From Acidobacteriota bacterium (GTDB lineage Bacteria; Acidobacteriota; Blastocatellia; RBC074), in NCBI GenBank assembly GCA_013140935.1, contig JABFSD010001186.1:1-14731 (forward strand): DNA of 14,731 bases, written 5' to 3'. Of this stretch, positions 14,055 to 14,731 are shown in pieces. Both the position numbers and the translations under genes were made by a program. Every line of letters starts with the position of its first letter. The first letter of the stretch is position 1. The notes beneath the pieces were generated by a model. The model had not been told where the DNA came from, made no database searches, and saw only the letters and a list, made by a program, of their open reading frames with translations.

Positions 14055-14513
14055 TTACAATGTGAGGCTGACCAGCGCCGCTCCAAACGCGACGACCGCC
14101 AGTCCCGTGCGCAGCCAATGCCAAATTGCCCAGCGCTTCAGTTCAGCCGCCAGCGCGTCAGGGGCCAGGGCGGCGGCGGCAAATTGCGTGTTGGCCTTTT
14201 TGAAATACAGTGAGTGCGTTGCTGCCGCGCACAGGCAGAGTCCGAACGCGATAACTAAAGGCCAGCGTCCCGCGTCGGTCAGCAGCATGCTTACAATCAC
14301 CGCCGCCAAACTGAGCAGGAGCGGCGCAACGGTGATGGGAGTGAAATAGCGATAAAGGTGCGGGTGCAGTTCGCGGTAAAGCGCATGGAATTTATCAGCG
14401 GGTAGGGAACGCCAGTAGGGAACCAGCAGGCAGCCTTCGGTCAGCAGTGCGCCTGCTAATAAACCAATCGTCACCGCCGAGAGTAACTGCAACACATCGC
14501 ATGCAGTCTGCAT
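14055..14513 (-). CDS. four-helix membrane protein, DUF1772 (anthrone-oxygenase-like)
   Basis: The 152-residue protein has four hydrophobic segments near 10-33, 57-78, 84-104 and 134-152. The family pattern is suggested by the TM1-TM2 loop (LVPYWRSLPADKFHALYRELHP), HxxxFKKANTQF after TM3 (100-111) and a Trp/His/Arg-containing start of TM4 (RWAIWHWLRTG). Members occur in fungal anthrone oxygenases and many bacterial proteins of unknown role, so no reaction should be assumed. AGGAGC at 14521-14526, seven bases before the ATG, supports the start. It is a stand-alone gene on the same strand as the efflux operon but 329 bp upstream. The non-coding DNA on both sides carries related repeats. Confidence 0.65.
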   Translation of the reverse strand: MQTACDVLQLLSAVTIGLLAGALLTEGCLLVPYWRSLPADKFHALYRELHPHLYRYFTPITVAPLLLSLAAVIVSMLLTDAGRWPLVIAFGLCLCAAATHSLYFKKANTQFAAAALAPDALAAELKRWAIWHWLRTGLAVVAFGAALVSLTL

Positions 14514-14622
14514 AATTTAAGCTCCTATCTGATGGTTCACATACGCTGACGATTGTAGTGTCACGCTTACTCGGCCTCAAGACATCCGGCCAAACGTTTT
14601 CAAGCTCGAGGGCATTGGCTCA

Positions 14623-14681
14623 GCGCCCATATTTCGGCAACTGCCCAGCGCCCCGCGCCCAAATGTCGGCGCTGGCGCGGG
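14623..14681. repeat. repeat block upstream of the DUF1772 gene with interleaved stems
   Basis: GCGCCCATATTTCGGC (14623-14638) matches the inverse of 13912-13927 with one mismatch. Just after it, CCAGCGCC (14645-14652) pairs with GGCGCTGG (14668-14675), and CCCGCGCC (14653-14660) pairs with GGCGCGGG (14674-14681). The stems interleave and share two bases, so they are alternatives or a pseudoknot-like pair. I see nothing else in 14527-14731. Confidence 0.5.
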
Positions 14682-14731
14682 CACGACACCAAGCACGACG
14701 CACCTGCTCGCCACGACAACCTGCCGCCGCT

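Noticed and set aside
13780..14124. 114-codon minus-strand frame between the zinc-ribbon and DUF1772 genes
   Set aside because: It overlaps the repeat block and the end of the DUF1772 gene, with repeat-derived composition and no ribosome site.
1..14731. DGR template repeat or reverse transcriptase in this window
   Set aside because: I looked for an adenine-rich near-copy of 1768-1866 and for reverse-transcriptase motifs and found neither; they would have to be elsewhere.
1..14731. CRISPR array, tRNA or rRNA genes
   Set aside because: No regularly spaced repeats with unique spacers and no recognisable RNA gene sequences were seen; the tandem repeats at the left end lack spacers.

Overview
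The window is a stretch of moderately GC-rich chromosomal DNA from a Gram-negative (diderm) bacterium. The evidence for an outer membrane is a complete tripartite RND efflux set (TolC-type channel, lipoprotein adaptor, inner-membrane pump). A Ser/Thr kinase fused to an FGE-sulfatase-like domain, a Uma2 protein, a pilin-like small lipoprotein and large hairpin-rich intergenic repeats together suggest Acidobacteriota (Blastocatellia-like). That placement is an inference from gene style only; there is no rRNA or other marker here.

Left part (1-6429, plus strand): a gene-poor start with a perfect palindrome and a degenerate 50-51 bp tandem repeat. Next is a Hanks-type kinase with a C-terminal FGE-sulfatase/C-type-lectin-like domain, whose reading frame is broken in a run of eight G. 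Downstream, in the other frame, lies the missing C-terminus of the domain, which looks like the variable region of a diversity-generating retroelement (DGR) target. A 431-bp gap follows, holding a composite palindrome, a short 14-bp tandem repeat and a relic of the 5' end of the nearby helicase gene. Then come a DUF3800 protein, a UvrD/PcrA-like helicase, a pilin-like putative lipoprotein and a Uma2 (PD-(D/E)XK fold) protein.

Middle and right part (6442-13725, minus strand): one probable operon reading right to left: zinc-ribbon membrane protein, STAS-like protein, TolC-family channel, membrane-fusion lipoprotein, RND pump. Channel and adaptor genes overlap by an ATGA. The adaptor and pump genes are separated by a 231-bp composite palindrome with 62-bp arms (61/62 identical). 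Every gene in the operon has a clear Shine-Dalgarno sequence. The pump carries an unusually large insertion in its first periplasmic region and lacks the usual TM10 lysine.

Right end (13726-14731): a four-helix DUF1772-like membrane protein on the minus strand. The non-coding stretches on both sides carry the same GCGCCC-A-Y-ATTTCGGC motif in opposite orientations.

The best candidates for something new are the frame-broken, DGR-like hypervariable end of the kinase/FGE protein, the composite palindromes, the synonymous-only duplication of the helicase 5' end, and the atypical RND pump.
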